Assembly (NCBI GenBank): GCA_947311745.1
Contig: CAMZLT010000238.1
Coordinates: 1 to 6,668 of the forward strand
Source: an uncultured Flavobacteriaceae bacterium
GTDB lineage: Bacteria; Bacteroidota; Bacteroidia; Flavobacteriales; Flavobacteriaceae
Direction: 5' to 3'
Length of the DNA stretch: 6,668 nucleotides
Below the pieces are notes generated by a model. The model did not search any database and had not been told where the DNA came from. It saw only the letters and a list, made by a program, of their open reading frames with translations. The position numbers and the translations under genes are program-made. Positions 1 through 6,250 of the stretch are shown here, piece by piece (within the stretch, counting starts at the first letter, position 1; every line of letters starts with the position of its first letter).

Positions 1-1
1 A

Positions 2-1828
2 GAATATGTAGTAATGGAAGATAAAGTAAAAATTGTTGACGAACAGACTGGTCGTATAATGGATGGCCGTCGTTTTTCAGACGGTTTACACCAAGCCCTA
101 GAAGCTAAAGAAAATGTAAATATCGAGGATGCAACCCAAACTTTCGCAACCATTACATTACAAAATTATTTTAGAATGTACCGTAAATTATCTGGTATGA
201 CAGGTACAGCAATTACCGAAGCTGGTGAGTTATGGGAGATTTATAAATTAGATGTTGTAGAAATTCCTACAAACAGACCTCTAGCTCGTAAGGATAAAGA
301 GGATTTAATTTACAAAACAACTAGAGAAAAATTTAACGCAGTAATTGACGATATTGTAAAGCTTGTAGAACAAAAAAGACCTGTTTTAGTTGGTACAACT
401 TCGGTTGAAATTTCCGAATTGCTTTCGCGAATGCTAAACATGCGAAAAATAAAACACAATGTTTTAAATGCAAAATTACATAAAAAAGAAGCAGATATCG
501 TTGCAGAAGCTGGTAATCCTGGCGTGGTAACTATTGCTACAAATATGGCTGGTCGTGGTACAGATATTAAATTATCCGATGCTGTAAAAGCTGCAGGTGG
601 TTTGGCTATTATTGGTACAGAAAGACACGATTCGCGTCGTGTAGATAGACAGCTTCGTGGTCGTGCTGGTCGTCAAGGAGATCCTGGATCATCGCAATTT
701 TATGTATCTTTAGAGGATAATTTAATGCGTTTATTTGGTAGCGAACGAATTGCAAAAATGATGGATAGAATGGGATTAAAAGAAGGCGAAGTAATTCAGC
801 ATTCTATGATTTCAAAATCTATTGAACGTGCACAGAAAAAAGTAGAGGAAAACAATTTTGGAATTCGTAAACGTTTGCTAGAATACGATGATGTAATGAA
901 TGCACAACGTGAAGTAATTTACAAACGTCGTCGTCATGCACTTTACGGAGAACGCTTACAAGTAGATATTGTAAATATGATTTACGATATTTGTGCTACA
1001 ATTGTAGATGAAAATAAAGCAAAAGGAGATTTCAAAAATTTTGAATACGAATTAATCCTATTCTCCTCTATGGAATCGCCATTTAGCGAAAGTGAATTTA
1101 AAGATAAAAATCCACAAGAACTAAGCGATACTTTATTTGATACTGTTTACAAACATTACAAAGAAAAAATTGAACGAAATGCCGTCGCAGCATACCCTGT
1201 AATCAAAAATGTTTATGAAACAGAAGGCGATCGCTACGAAAGAATTGTTGTTCCGTTTACAGATGGACAAAAAACCATTCAAGTAGTTACAAATTTAAAA
1301 GAAGCGTACGAATCGGAAGGAAAAGTTCTTATTGATGATTTCGAAAAAAATGTAACTTTATCTATTATCGACGAATCTTGGAAAGAGCATTTACGTAGAA
1401 TGGATGATTTAAAAACATCGGTTCAAAATGCCACTTACGAACAAAAAGATCCGTTATTAATTTATAAATTTGAATCGTACGAATTATTTAAAAAATTACT
1501 AGATAAAGTTAATAAAGAGGTACTATCATTCCTTTTAAAAGGAGAACTACCAAATCAAAACCCAAATCAAGTAAGCGAAGCACAAGAACCAAAACGTGAA
1601 AAAGTACAGCTTAGCAAAGCCGAATTTAATCATCCTAACCAACAAACACAGACCAATCAAGAGCAAGAAAGGCAAATAACAGAAACTATTGTTAGAACGG
1701 AAAAAAAGATTGGTAGAAACGAAAAAGTTACCATTAAAAATGTACTTTCTGGTCAGAGTAAAGAAGTAAAATACAAACAAGCAATACCGCTTTTAGAAAA
1801 AGGAGAATGGGTTTTAACGGATAAGTAA
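2..1828 (+). CDS. secA: Protein translocase subunit SecA, C-terminal part (5' end outside window)
   Basis: This is the ATPase motor that drives unfolded preproteins through the SecYEG channel in the inner membrane. The frame is open to the left edge and reads EYVVMEDKVKIVDEQTG, so the ATG at 14 is internal, not the start. About 608 residues are present, roughly the second half of a Bacteroidota SecA; the Walker A/B half of the first nucleotide-binding domain is missing. Counting the first window codon as residue 1, visible motifs are MTGTA (about 66-70), NMAGRGTDIKL (about 181-191) and QLRGRAGRQGD (about 217-227), the helicase motifs V and VI of the second nucleotide-binding domain. The helical scaffold follows, with DESWKEHLRRMDDLKTSVQN near bases 1370-1430. 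A Q/N-rich linker (about 1550-1680) leads to a tail reading IGRNEKVTIKNVLSGQSKEV. The usual Cys-Cys-Cys-His zinc motif is absent. Identity is certain. Confidence 0.98.
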   Translation, partial: EYVVMEDKVKIVDEQTGRIMDGRRFSDGLHQALEAKENVNIEDATQTFATITLQNYFRMYRKLSGMTGTAITEAGELWEIYKLDVVEIPTNRPLARKDKEDLIYKTTREKFNAVIDDIVKLVEQKRPVLVGTTSVEISELLSRMLNMRKIKHNVLNAKLHKKEADIVAEAGNPGVVTIATNMAGRGTDIKLSDAVKAAGGLAIIGTERHDSRRVDRQLRGRAGRQGDPGSSQFYVSLEDNLMRLFGSERIAKMMDRMGLKEGEVIQHSMISKSIERAQKKVEENNFGIRKRLLEYDDVMNAQREVIYKRRRHALYGERLQVDIVNMIYDICATIVDENKAKGDFKNFEYELILFSSMESPFSESEFKDKNPQELSDTLFDTVYKHYKEKIERNAVAAYPVIKNVYETEGDRYERIVVPFTDGQKTIQVVTNLKEAYESEGKVLIDDFEKNVTLSIIDESWKEHLRRMDDLKTSVQNATYEQKDPLLIYKFESYELFKKLLDKVNKEVLSFLLKGELPNQNPNQVSEAQEPKREKVQLSKAEFNHPNQQTQTNQEQERQITETIVRTEKKIGRNEKVTIKNVLSGQSKEVKYKQAIPLLEKGEWVLTDK

Positions 1829-1854
1829 TATTTTTATACTATTTTACCAAATAT

Positions 1855-1888
1855 AAAAGTTACCATCATAAAAATGGTAACTTTTTTT
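1855..1888 (+). terminator. Rho-independent terminator of secA
   Basis: A perfect 12-bp inverted repeat, AAAAGTTACCAT (1855-1866) and ATGGTAACTTTT (1874-1885), encloses the 7-base loop CATAAAA. The right arm runs into an unbroken T tract to 1888. It starts 27 bases after the secA stop codon, the right place to end that transcript. On the minus strand the stem is followed by TTTTATATTT, so it may also stop readthrough from nadK, less efficiently. From here to about 2007 the DNA is AT-rich and I see no gene or motif in it. Confidence 0.9.
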
Positions 1889-2007
1889 ATTTGTTCATTA
1901 GTTTGTTAATTAGTCCATTAACCCACAAAATTCATCACTATATTATTATTTTTAGTTAAAAAACAGTAAATCAAACCATTAAAATACGTATTATACAATT
2001 TAATAAC

Positions 2008-2139
2008 ACCCAAATTTGAGGGAGTTTGAAATTATCTTTATTCATCTGCTACATTTCAAAACCCTTGAAATACTAAGGTATTCCTACGGATTTTAAAATT
2101 TCACATCTAAACAAAGCTAATTCCATGAATTTTTGCGGC
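2008..2139 (-). repeat. Long imperfect palindrome; candidate structured RNA in the nadK 3' region
   Basis: The core arms are 2028-2073 and 2078-2124, joined by the tetraloop CTTA (minus strand) on the apical stem GAATAC/GTATTtC. About 33 of 46 aligned positions are Watson-Crick pairs, with one single-base bulge. Read as minus-strand RNA, seven of the 13 mismatches become G-U wobbles, giving about 40 of 46 pairs; read as plus-strand RNA none of those seven pair. An outer stem, ACCCAAA (2008-2014) against TTTGCGGC (2132-2139) with one bulged base, closes the element across an asymmetric internal loop. It begins 12 bases past the nadK stop codon, so it would lie in the nadK 3' untranslated region. 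No T tract follows the stem, so it is not a standard terminator. It could be a dispersed intergenic repeat, a MITE-like relic or a 3'-UTR RNA structure; copy number cannot be judged here. Confidence 0.6.
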
Positions 2140-2151
2140 TAAGTAAAAAGA

Positions 2152-3036
2152 TTAATTTCGTATATCTTCTCCCCAAAGTAATTTTTTTCGAAGGGTTTTT
2201 AAAAAACTTTGCTCTTCAAGTAGTATGGTTTTTATAGTAAAAGGAGCTTTACTAATAAAAATTTGCGTGTTTTTTGGTATGGTTGTTATTCGTGAATCTA
2301 ACGAAATTAAAGCTTCTTTTTCCCTTCCTATTAATTGTATGTTGATTTTAGTTTCATCCGAAATAATTAAAGGCCGTACGTTAAGATTGTGCGGTGCAAT
2401 AGGTGTAATTACAAAATTTTTAGCAGAAGGTGCAATTACTGGTCCGCCACAACTTAATGAATATCCTGTCGAACCTGTTGGTGTTGAAAAAATCAAACCA
2501 TCAGCCCAATATTTTGCTAAGAACTCTTTATCTAAAAAAGTTTCTAAAGTAATCATTGCTGTGGTATTTTTTCTAACGATAGTAACTTCATTAAGTGCAA
2601 TATCAATATCTAAAAGTGCTTTTATTTGTGGTTTGGTTTTTACTTGTAAAAGTGTTCGCTCTACGGTTTTATATGCTCTATTTTTTATACCTAAAATTGC
2701 TTTTTTAATAGCTGTTTTTTCTACATTTGCTAAAAATCCTAATCTGCCAATATTAATTCCTAAAATAGGAATATCTAAATCTCTAACGTAGGTAATTGCT
2801 CGTAAAAACGTACCGTCACCACCTACCGAAAGTAACATAGTAAATGAATTATCTAAATCGGAATGTCTTGAAAAAGTTTCGTATTTTATTTTCGGTCTGT
2901 TTAAACTTTGTATTAAATCGTAAAAATTTTCCTCAATATAGACGGTTATATTATGCGTAGCTAACTCTTGTAAAAGTTCTTGTATAAAAGGAATAGATTC
3001 TTCTTTGTAATATTGACCGTAAATACCAACTTTCAT
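2152..3036 (-). CDS. nadK: NAD kinase
   Basis: A cytoplasmic enzyme that phosphorylates NAD to NADP using ATP or polyphosphate, setting the cell's NADP(H) supply. The product has 294 residues, a normal length. Family signatures are complete and in order: the catalytic GGDGT at residues 72-76, GINIGRLGFLANV at 93-105, the conserved LNEV near 148-151, and the nucleotide-binding stretch ADGLIFSTPTGSTGYS at 178-193 followed by GGPV. LDSR sits near the end at 246-249. The ATG lies 3 bases after the stop codon of the upstream CBS-domain gene, with no Shine-Dalgarno sequence, so the two are almost certainly co-transcribed. The gene converges on secA. An open frame of 188 codons on the opposite strand inside it is a shadow. 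Confidence 0.97.
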   Translation of the reverse strand: MKVGIYGQYYKEESIPFIQELLQELATHNITVYIEENFYDLIQSLNRPKIKYETFSRHSDLDNSFTMLLSVGGDGTFLRAITYVRDLDIPILGINIGRLGFLANVEKTAIKKAILGIKNRAYKTVERTLLQVKTKPQIKALLDIDIALNEVTIVRKNTTAMITLETFLDKEFLAKYWADGLIFSTPTGSTGYSLSCGGPVIAPSAKNFVITPIAPHNLNVRPLIISDETKINIQLIGREKEALISLDSRITTIPKNTQIFISKAPFTIKTILLEEQSFLKTLRKKLLWGEDIRN

Positions 3037-3039
3037 ATA

Positions 3040-3699
3040 CTAAATATTTAAATATTTTTGTAAATATTCCGAACGTTCTTTTAGCTCGTTAAGGTAATTA
3101 TCTTCATGTAGACCAAGTTCAATTGTATAATCGTACCTTCTAAAAGTTTGGATAATCGAATTTATATTTGTGGTACTCGTTTTAAGTGTAATTTCGATAA
3201 AATCGGAATACCTTTTCGATACAAAAGCACCAAAAAGTTCGGCGTCATTACTTTCAACAATTTGGGCAACTTGGCTAAATGAATATTCTTTTTTATTTTT
3301 AGAAACAATAATAATTGTACCTTCTTCTTTTAAAAAAGGTGTGTTATTAAAAAAATGTAAAATATCCGAAAGCTCTAAATAGCCTATATATTCTTTTTTT
3401 TTGTTTAAAACAGGAAGGATATTTGCTTCATTTTTAGCAAATTCTTTTAAAACCGTAAGCCAATTTGCGTCTTGCTCTACATAAAAGGATTCAAAGAGGT
3501 ATCGCAAAGAATTAACAACATCTCCAGAAGCATCCATTCCTTGCATATCAGTTTCGGAAATTAAACCTAATAATTGTTTATCCTCTATAATAGGTATATG
3601 TGTAAAAATGAGATTTTTAAACTTGTTTTTTACGGTTAAAACAGAGTCGTTTAATTTTAAGGTTTCTATATCGTTTGCTATGTAATCTATCGTTGTCAT
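3040..3699 (-). CDS. CBS-domain pair protein with probable ACT-like C-terminal domain
   Basis: A soluble protein of 219 residues. Residues about 5-55 form a CBS domain (FTHIPIIEDKQLLGLISETD) and about 65-118 a second one (EANILPVLNKKKEYIGYLEL then SDIL). Such a pair normally forms a Bateman module that binds adenine nucleotides such as AMP, ATP or S-adenosylmethionine. Residues about 127-195 look like a beta-alpha-beta-beta-alpha-beta ACT-like fold (GTIIIVSKN, then FIEITLKT, then YDYTIEL), as in AcuB-type proteins; this is inferred from pattern only. I chose the ATG at 3699. The frame could extend to a TTG at 3711, but that TTG falls inside a likely promoter box (TTATTTTG, minus strand, 3709-3716). 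It is the first gene of a two-gene unit with nadK. A nucleotide-sensing role linked to NADP supply is plausible but unproven. Confidence 0.85.
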   Translation of the reverse strand: MTTIDYIANDIETLKLNDSVLTVKNKFKNLIFTHIPIIEDKQLLGLISETDMQGMDASGDVVNSLRYLFESFYVEQDANWLTVLKEFAKNEANILPVLNKKKEYIGYLELSDILHFFNNTPFLKEEGTIIIVSKNKKEYSFSQVAQIVESNDAELFGAFVSKRYSDFIEITLKTSTTNINSIIQTFRRYDYTIELGLHEDNYLNELKERSEYLQKYLNI

Positions 3700-3708
3700 A
3701 ATTCTATG

Positions 3709-3716
3709 CAAAATAA
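3709..3716 (-). promoter_or_regulatory. Candidate -7 box for the CBS gene-nadK unit
   Basis: Minus-strand TTATTTTG matches the Bacteroidota -7 consensus TAnnTTTG at all but one fixed base. It lies 9 bases upstream of the chosen ATG, which implies a very short leader. No well-spaced TTTG -33 element is seen; the nearest TTG is only 14 bases away. This is a weak call from consensus alone. Confidence 0.3.
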
Positions 3717-3738
3717 GTAAAAATTCGTTACAATGATG

Positions 3739-3776
3739 TAATTTTGTACAAATTTGTTTCTATACCTAGTACAAAT
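3739..3776 (+). promoter_or_regulatory. Candidate pdxJ -7 box with two GTACAAAT repeats
   Basis: TAATTTTG (3739-3746) fits the Bacteroidota -7 consensus TAnnTTTG and would give a leader of roughly 55 bases for pdxJ. Its end overlaps the perfect 10-bp palindrome TTTGTACAAA (3743-3752). The octamer GTACAAAT occurs at 3746-3753 and again at 3769-3776, 23 bases apart, about two helical turns. That layout resembles a two-site operator, but such words arise easily in AT-rich DNA and no clear -33 element is present. Confidence 0.3.
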
Positions 3777-3806
3777 AGAATACCACAATGTTAATTAAAA
3801 ATTAAA

Positions 3807-4523
3807 ATGACAAAATTAAGCGTAAATATTAATAAAATTGCTACGATACGAAATGCTAGAGGTGGTAACACACCAAATTTGGTTGAAGCAGCAATTAAAA
3901 TTCAAGAATTTGGAGCACAAGGCATTACCATTCATCCAAGACCAGACGAGCGACATATTCGATATCAAGATGCGTATGATTTAAAACCAATTGTACATAC
4001 AGAATATAATGTTGAAGGAAATCCAAATAAAAAATTTATGGATTTAGTATTAGATATTAAACCAACGCAAGTTACTTTAGTGCCAGATGCTGTGGATGCT
4101 ATAACTTCAAATGCTGGTTGGGATACGGTTAAAAATTACGATTTTTTAAATGAAATAATTTCTGAATTTAAACAAAAAGGCATTCGCACATCTATTTTTA
4201 TGGAAAATAATAAAAAATGGATTGAAGCTGCTGCAAAATTAGGTGCAGATAGAATTGAATTATATACTGAGGAATTTGCAAGTCAATACGATTTAGGAAA
4301 TAAAGATGCTATAAAGCCATATATCGAATCGGCAACTTTTGCATCAGAATTGGGTTTAGGTATTAATGCAGGGCATGATTTAAGTTTAGATAATATTGCC
4401 TTTTTTACAGAAAATATTCCGAATTTATTGGAAGTATCGATTGGCCATGCTTTAATTTCAGAAGCTCTATACCTTGGTTTACAGAATGTAGTAAATATGT
4501 ATTTATATCGATTAAAAAAATAA
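3807..4523 (+). CDS. pdxJ: Pyridoxine 5'-phosphate synthase
   Basis: A cytoplasmic TIM-barrel enzyme that condenses 1-deoxy-D-xylulose 5-phosphate with 3-amino-2-oxopropyl phosphate to make pyridoxine 5'-phosphate, the last ring-forming step of the DXP-dependent vitamin B6 pathway. The product has 238 residues, full length for the family. Visible signatures are SVNINKIATIRNARGGN at the N-terminus (residues 5-21), the phosphate/active-site stretch TIHPRPDERHI at 41-51 with His43, the candidate catalytic Glu70 in NVEGNP, the GINAGHDLS loop with His190, and EVSIGHALISEALYLGL at 209-225, which closes the barrel. The start is the only sensible ATG, with an A-rich leader and no Shine-Dalgarno sequence. 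It is divergent from the CBS gene and followed 4 bases later by a small Cys-rich membrane peptide gene, probably in the same transcript. Confidence 0.97.
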   Translation: MTKLSVNINKIATIRNARGGNTPNLVEAAIKIQEFGAQGITIHPRPDERHIRYQDAYDLKPIVHTEYNVEGNPNKKFMDLVLDIKPTQVTLVPDAVDAITSNAGWDTVKNYDFLNEIISEFKQKGIRTSIFMENNKKWIEAAAKLGADRIELYTEEFASQYDLGNKDAIKPYIESATFASELGLGINAGHDLSLDNIAFFTENIPNLLEVSIGHALISEALYLGLQNVVNMYLYRLKK

Positions 4524-4527
4524 CACT

Positions 4528-4641
4528 ATGCAAGAAATTATAACGTATATTATTTTAGGAATTGCCATTTTGTACTTACTACGAAAATTTGTATTCAAAC
4601 CTAAAAACAACGAAAAATGCGATACGGATTGTGGTTGTTAG
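4528..4641 (+). CDS. Small FeoB-associated-type Cys-rich membrane peptide
   Basis: A 37-residue product, MQEIITYIILGIAILYLLRK followed by a basic segment and ending CDTDCGC. It has one membrane helix (about residues 4-21), a positively charged flank (RK, KPK) that should keep the C-terminus in the cytoplasm, and three cysteines at 31, 35 and 37. This layout is that of the FeoB-associated Cys-rich membrane proteins common in Bacteroidota, whose members are often found beside the ferrous iron transporter FeoB; a metal-binding or FeoB-helper role is inferred for the family, not proven. No feoB is in this window. The gene starts 4 bases after the pdxJ stop, and its frame is read through by an overlapping open frame of the next gene. 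Confidence 0.78.
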   Translation: MQEIITYIILGIAILYLLRKFVFKPKNNEKCDTDCGC

Positions 4642-4834
4642 TTTGATTTTACTTCCTGCAATTTTGTTTTATTTGGATTATAGAAATTCTAATAATAAAA
4701 AATATATAGAAGCAATTTTTGTGTTTTATATTTTACTCTTTTTTATATTATTTCTATTGCGAAAAATAGCTATTTTCGTTTTGCCTTTACAAGTAGTTTT
4801 TATGATTTTATTAGTTTTTATCAAACGTAAATAG
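4631..4834 (+). CDS. Small hydrophobic membrane protein of unknown function
   Basis: I do not recognise the family. From the GTG at 4631 it gives 67 residues with about three membrane segments: VVSLILLPAILFYL near the start, then AIFVFYILLFFILFLL, then IFVLPLQVVFMILLVFI, ending in the basic tail KRK. A short polar stretch, DYRNSNNKK, separates the first two. The frame has no ATG near its start. Candidates are TTG at 4562 (which would overlap most of the preceding gene), GTG at 4631 (overlapping that gene's stop by 11 bases) and TTG at 4643 (just after the stop). I chose GTG because it allows coupled translation with little overlap. The stop lies 6 bases from the end of the convergent dtd gene. 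Low-complexity hydrophobic frames can be spurious, so confidence is moderate. Confidence 0.5.
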   Translation: MVVSLILLPAILFYLDYRNSNNKKYIEAIFVFYILLFFILFLLRKIAIFVLPLQVVFMILLVFIKRK

Positions 4835-4840
4835 TACATG

Positions 4841-5281
4841 TTACTTTTCTAAAAGTATGGTTACAGGTCCGTCGTTAATTAATTGCACTTGCATATTTGC
4901 ACCGAATGTACCAGTGCCGATTTTTTTACCGAAAACGCATTCAAATTCTCTAATAAATTGTTGGTATAGTTTGTCTGCTATTTCAGGCTTTGCAGCTTGG
5001 ATATAACTAGGTCTTGTGCCTTTTTTTGTGTTTGCTAAAAGTGTAAATTGGCTTACAACTATCACATCGCCATTTATATCTTTTACCGAACGATTCATTT
5101 TACCATCAGTATCATTAAAAATCCGAAGGTTTACAATTTTATTGCAAATCCATTTTATTTGTTCGATGGAATCGTTGTTCTCCACACCAAGTAGTATTAA
5201 CAATCCGTTATTAATTTTACTAATGATTTCGTTATTTACCTTAACCGATGCTTCACTAACACGTTGTAAAACTACTTTCAT
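4841..5281 (-). CDS. dtd: D-aminoacyl-tRNA deacylase
   Basis: A cytoplasmic proofreading enzyme that hydrolyses D-amino acids (for example D-Tyr), and also Gly mischarged on tRNA-Ala, from tRNA, keeping them out of translation. The product has 146 residues, the standard length. Both family motifs are present: SQFTLLANTKKGTRPSY at residues 77-93, with the SQFTL core, and NDGPVTILLE at 136-145, containing the Gly-cisPro pair at 138-139 that enforces chirality. The N-terminus MKVVLQRVSEASVKV is also typical. The ATG is 3 bases after the rsgA stop, so the two are probably translated from one mRNA. It converges head-on with the plus-strand pdxJ run, with only 6 bases between the stop codons and no obvious T-rich terminator. 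Confidence 0.97.
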   Translation of the reverse strand: MKVVLQRVSEASVKVNNEIISKINNGLLILLGVENNDSIEQIKWICNKIVNLRIFNDTDGKMNRSVKDINGDVIVVSQFTLLANTKKGTRPSYIQAAKPEIADKLYQQFIREFECVFGKKIGTGTFGANMQVQLINDGPVTILLEK

Positions 5282-5284
5282 ATT

Positions 5285-6223
5285 TTATAAATTATAATTT
5301 TCAGTGCGATAATGTGTCTCATCACCATCTAAAATTTGCACATAACTTTTATATCTAGAAGCAGTAATTTCACCTGTTTCAACAGCCTTTTTTATAGCAC
5401 ATTTTGGTTCATTAATATGAATACAATTATTAAATTTACAATCGTTATTTAAGGCTAAAAATTCAGGAAAATAATGACTCACTTCAGTTGATTTGAAATC
5501 TACCACACCAAAACCTTTAATTCCTGGTGTATCAATCAAATATCCACCAAAAGGAAGTTGGTACATTTCGGCAAAAGTTGTTGTATGTTGCCCTTGTTTG
5601 TGTTGTGTAGATATTTCTTTAGTTTTCAAATCTAAATTGGCATCTATTTTATTTGCTAAAGTTGACTTTCCTGCTCCAGAATGACCTGCAAACAAGCTTG
5701 TTTTATTTGTCATTTTAGATTTTACATTTTCTATATTAATTCCTTTTTCGGCAGAAACTTCTATACATTCATAGCCAATGTTTTGATAGATGTGTAATAA
5801 TTTTTCTTTAATCGAATTTGCCTCTGTATTATAGGCATCAATTTTATTAAAAAGTAAAATAACAGGTATTTTATACGCTTCCGCAGAAGCTAAAAACCTA
5901 TCTATAAAACCGGTGGTAGTCGGAGGATTATCAATGGTTATAAACAAAAAAACTTGATCGATATTTGCAGCGATAATATGTGTTTGTTTGGATAGATTAA
6001 CCGATTTTCGGATAATATAATTTTTTCTAGGATGTATTTTGGTAATAATTCCGTTAGTAGTATTTGGTTCTATATCAAATTCTACTACATCACCAACCGA
6101 AACAGGATTCGTAGTTTTAATGCCTTTCAGCCTAAATTTTCCTTTAATTCGACAAGTAAAAATTTGATTATTAACCTGTACGTTATACCAACTTCCAGTA
6201 GATTTTGTAACAATTCCTTGCAT
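5285..6223 (-). CDS. rsgA: Ribosome small subunit-dependent GTPase A
   Basis: A circularly permuted GTPase that binds the 30S subunit late in its assembly and releases maturation factors on GTP hydrolysis. The product has 312 residues, normal length. An N-terminal OB fold (about 1-70, starting MQGIVTKSTGSWYNVQ) is followed by the permuted GTPase motifs in the expected order: G4 NKID at 126-129, G5 VSA at 156-158, G1/Walker A GHSGAGKST at 180-188, G2 threonines in GQHTTT at 211-216, and G3 DTPG at 231-234. The C-terminal zinc knuckle has Cys262, Cys267, His269 and Cys275. The start ATG at 6223 gives the expected N-terminus. dtd follows after 3 bases. A candidate -7 box lies immediately upstream, which would make the leader only a few bases long. 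Confidence 0.97.
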   Translation of the reverse strand: MQGIVTKSTGSWYNVQVNNQIFTCRIKGKFRLKGIKTTNPVSVGDVVEFDIEPNTTNGIITKIHPRKNYIIRKSVNLSKQTHIIAANIDQVFLFITIDNPPTTTGFIDRFLASAEAYKIPVILLFNKIDAYNTEANSIKEKLLHIYQNIGYECIEVSAEKGINIENVKSKMTNKTSLFAGHSGAGKSTLANKIDANLDLKTKEISTQHKQGQHTTTFAEMYQLPFGGYLIDTPGIKGFGVVDFKSTEVSHYFPEFLALNNDCKFNNCIHINEPKCAIKKAVETGEITASRYKSYVQILDGDETHYRTENYNL

Positions 6224-6247
6224 AAATGCAAAAATAACGTATTTTTG
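6218..6247 (+). promoter_or_regulatory. Candidate promoter for the surface-protein gene
   Basis: TATTTTTG (6240-6247) fits the Bacteroidota -7 consensus TAnnTTTG exactly. TTG at 6218-6220 lies 19 bases upstream of it, the expected spacing for a -33 element. Transcription would begin near 6251, giving a leader of about 78 bases before the ATG at 6330. The -33 element overlaps the region just inside the rsgA start codon. Confidence 0.5.
6229..6236 (-). promoter_or_regulatory. Candidate -7 box for rsgA-dtd
   Basis: Minus-strand TATTTTTG is an exact match to the TAnnTTTG consensus. It is separated by three bases (ACG) from an identical box on the plus strand, so the pair forms a perfect 8-bp inverted repeat over 6229-6247. 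The box ends 5 bases before the rsgA ATG, implying a nearly leaderless mRNA if used. No -33 TTG lies at the right distance, which lowers confidence. Confidence 0.35.
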
Positions 6248-6250
6248 TAA

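Noticed and set aside
1547..1780. 77-codon open frame antisense to the secA 3' end
   Set aside because: Phe/Leu-rich shadow of the Lys/Gln-rich SecA tail, with no supporting motif.
1905..1922. Small inverted repeat GTTAAT...ATTAAC downstream of the secA terminator
   Set aside because: Only six A-T-rich pairs, no associated motif, expected by chance in this composition.
2004..2142. TAA flanks on both sides of the long hairpin as a target-site duplication of a mobile element
   Set aside because: A 3-base match in AT-rich DNA has no weight, and no transposase or defined terminal repeat is visible.
2225..2791. 188-codon open frame on the plus strand, antisense to nadK
   Set aside because: It lies entirely inside nadK, whose family motifs are complete. 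The hydrophobic, low-complexity translation is what the complement of an AT-rich gene produces.
3700..3711. Upstream TTG start adding four residues to the CBS protein
   Set aside because: The TTG sits within a likely -7 promoter box, and the ATG at 3699 gives a normal N-terminus for a CBS protein.
4842..4857. Inverted repeat TACTTTT-CT-AAAAGTA at the dtd 3' end as a terminator
   Set aside because: The loop would be only two bases, the stem is nearly all A-T, and no T tract follows on either strand.
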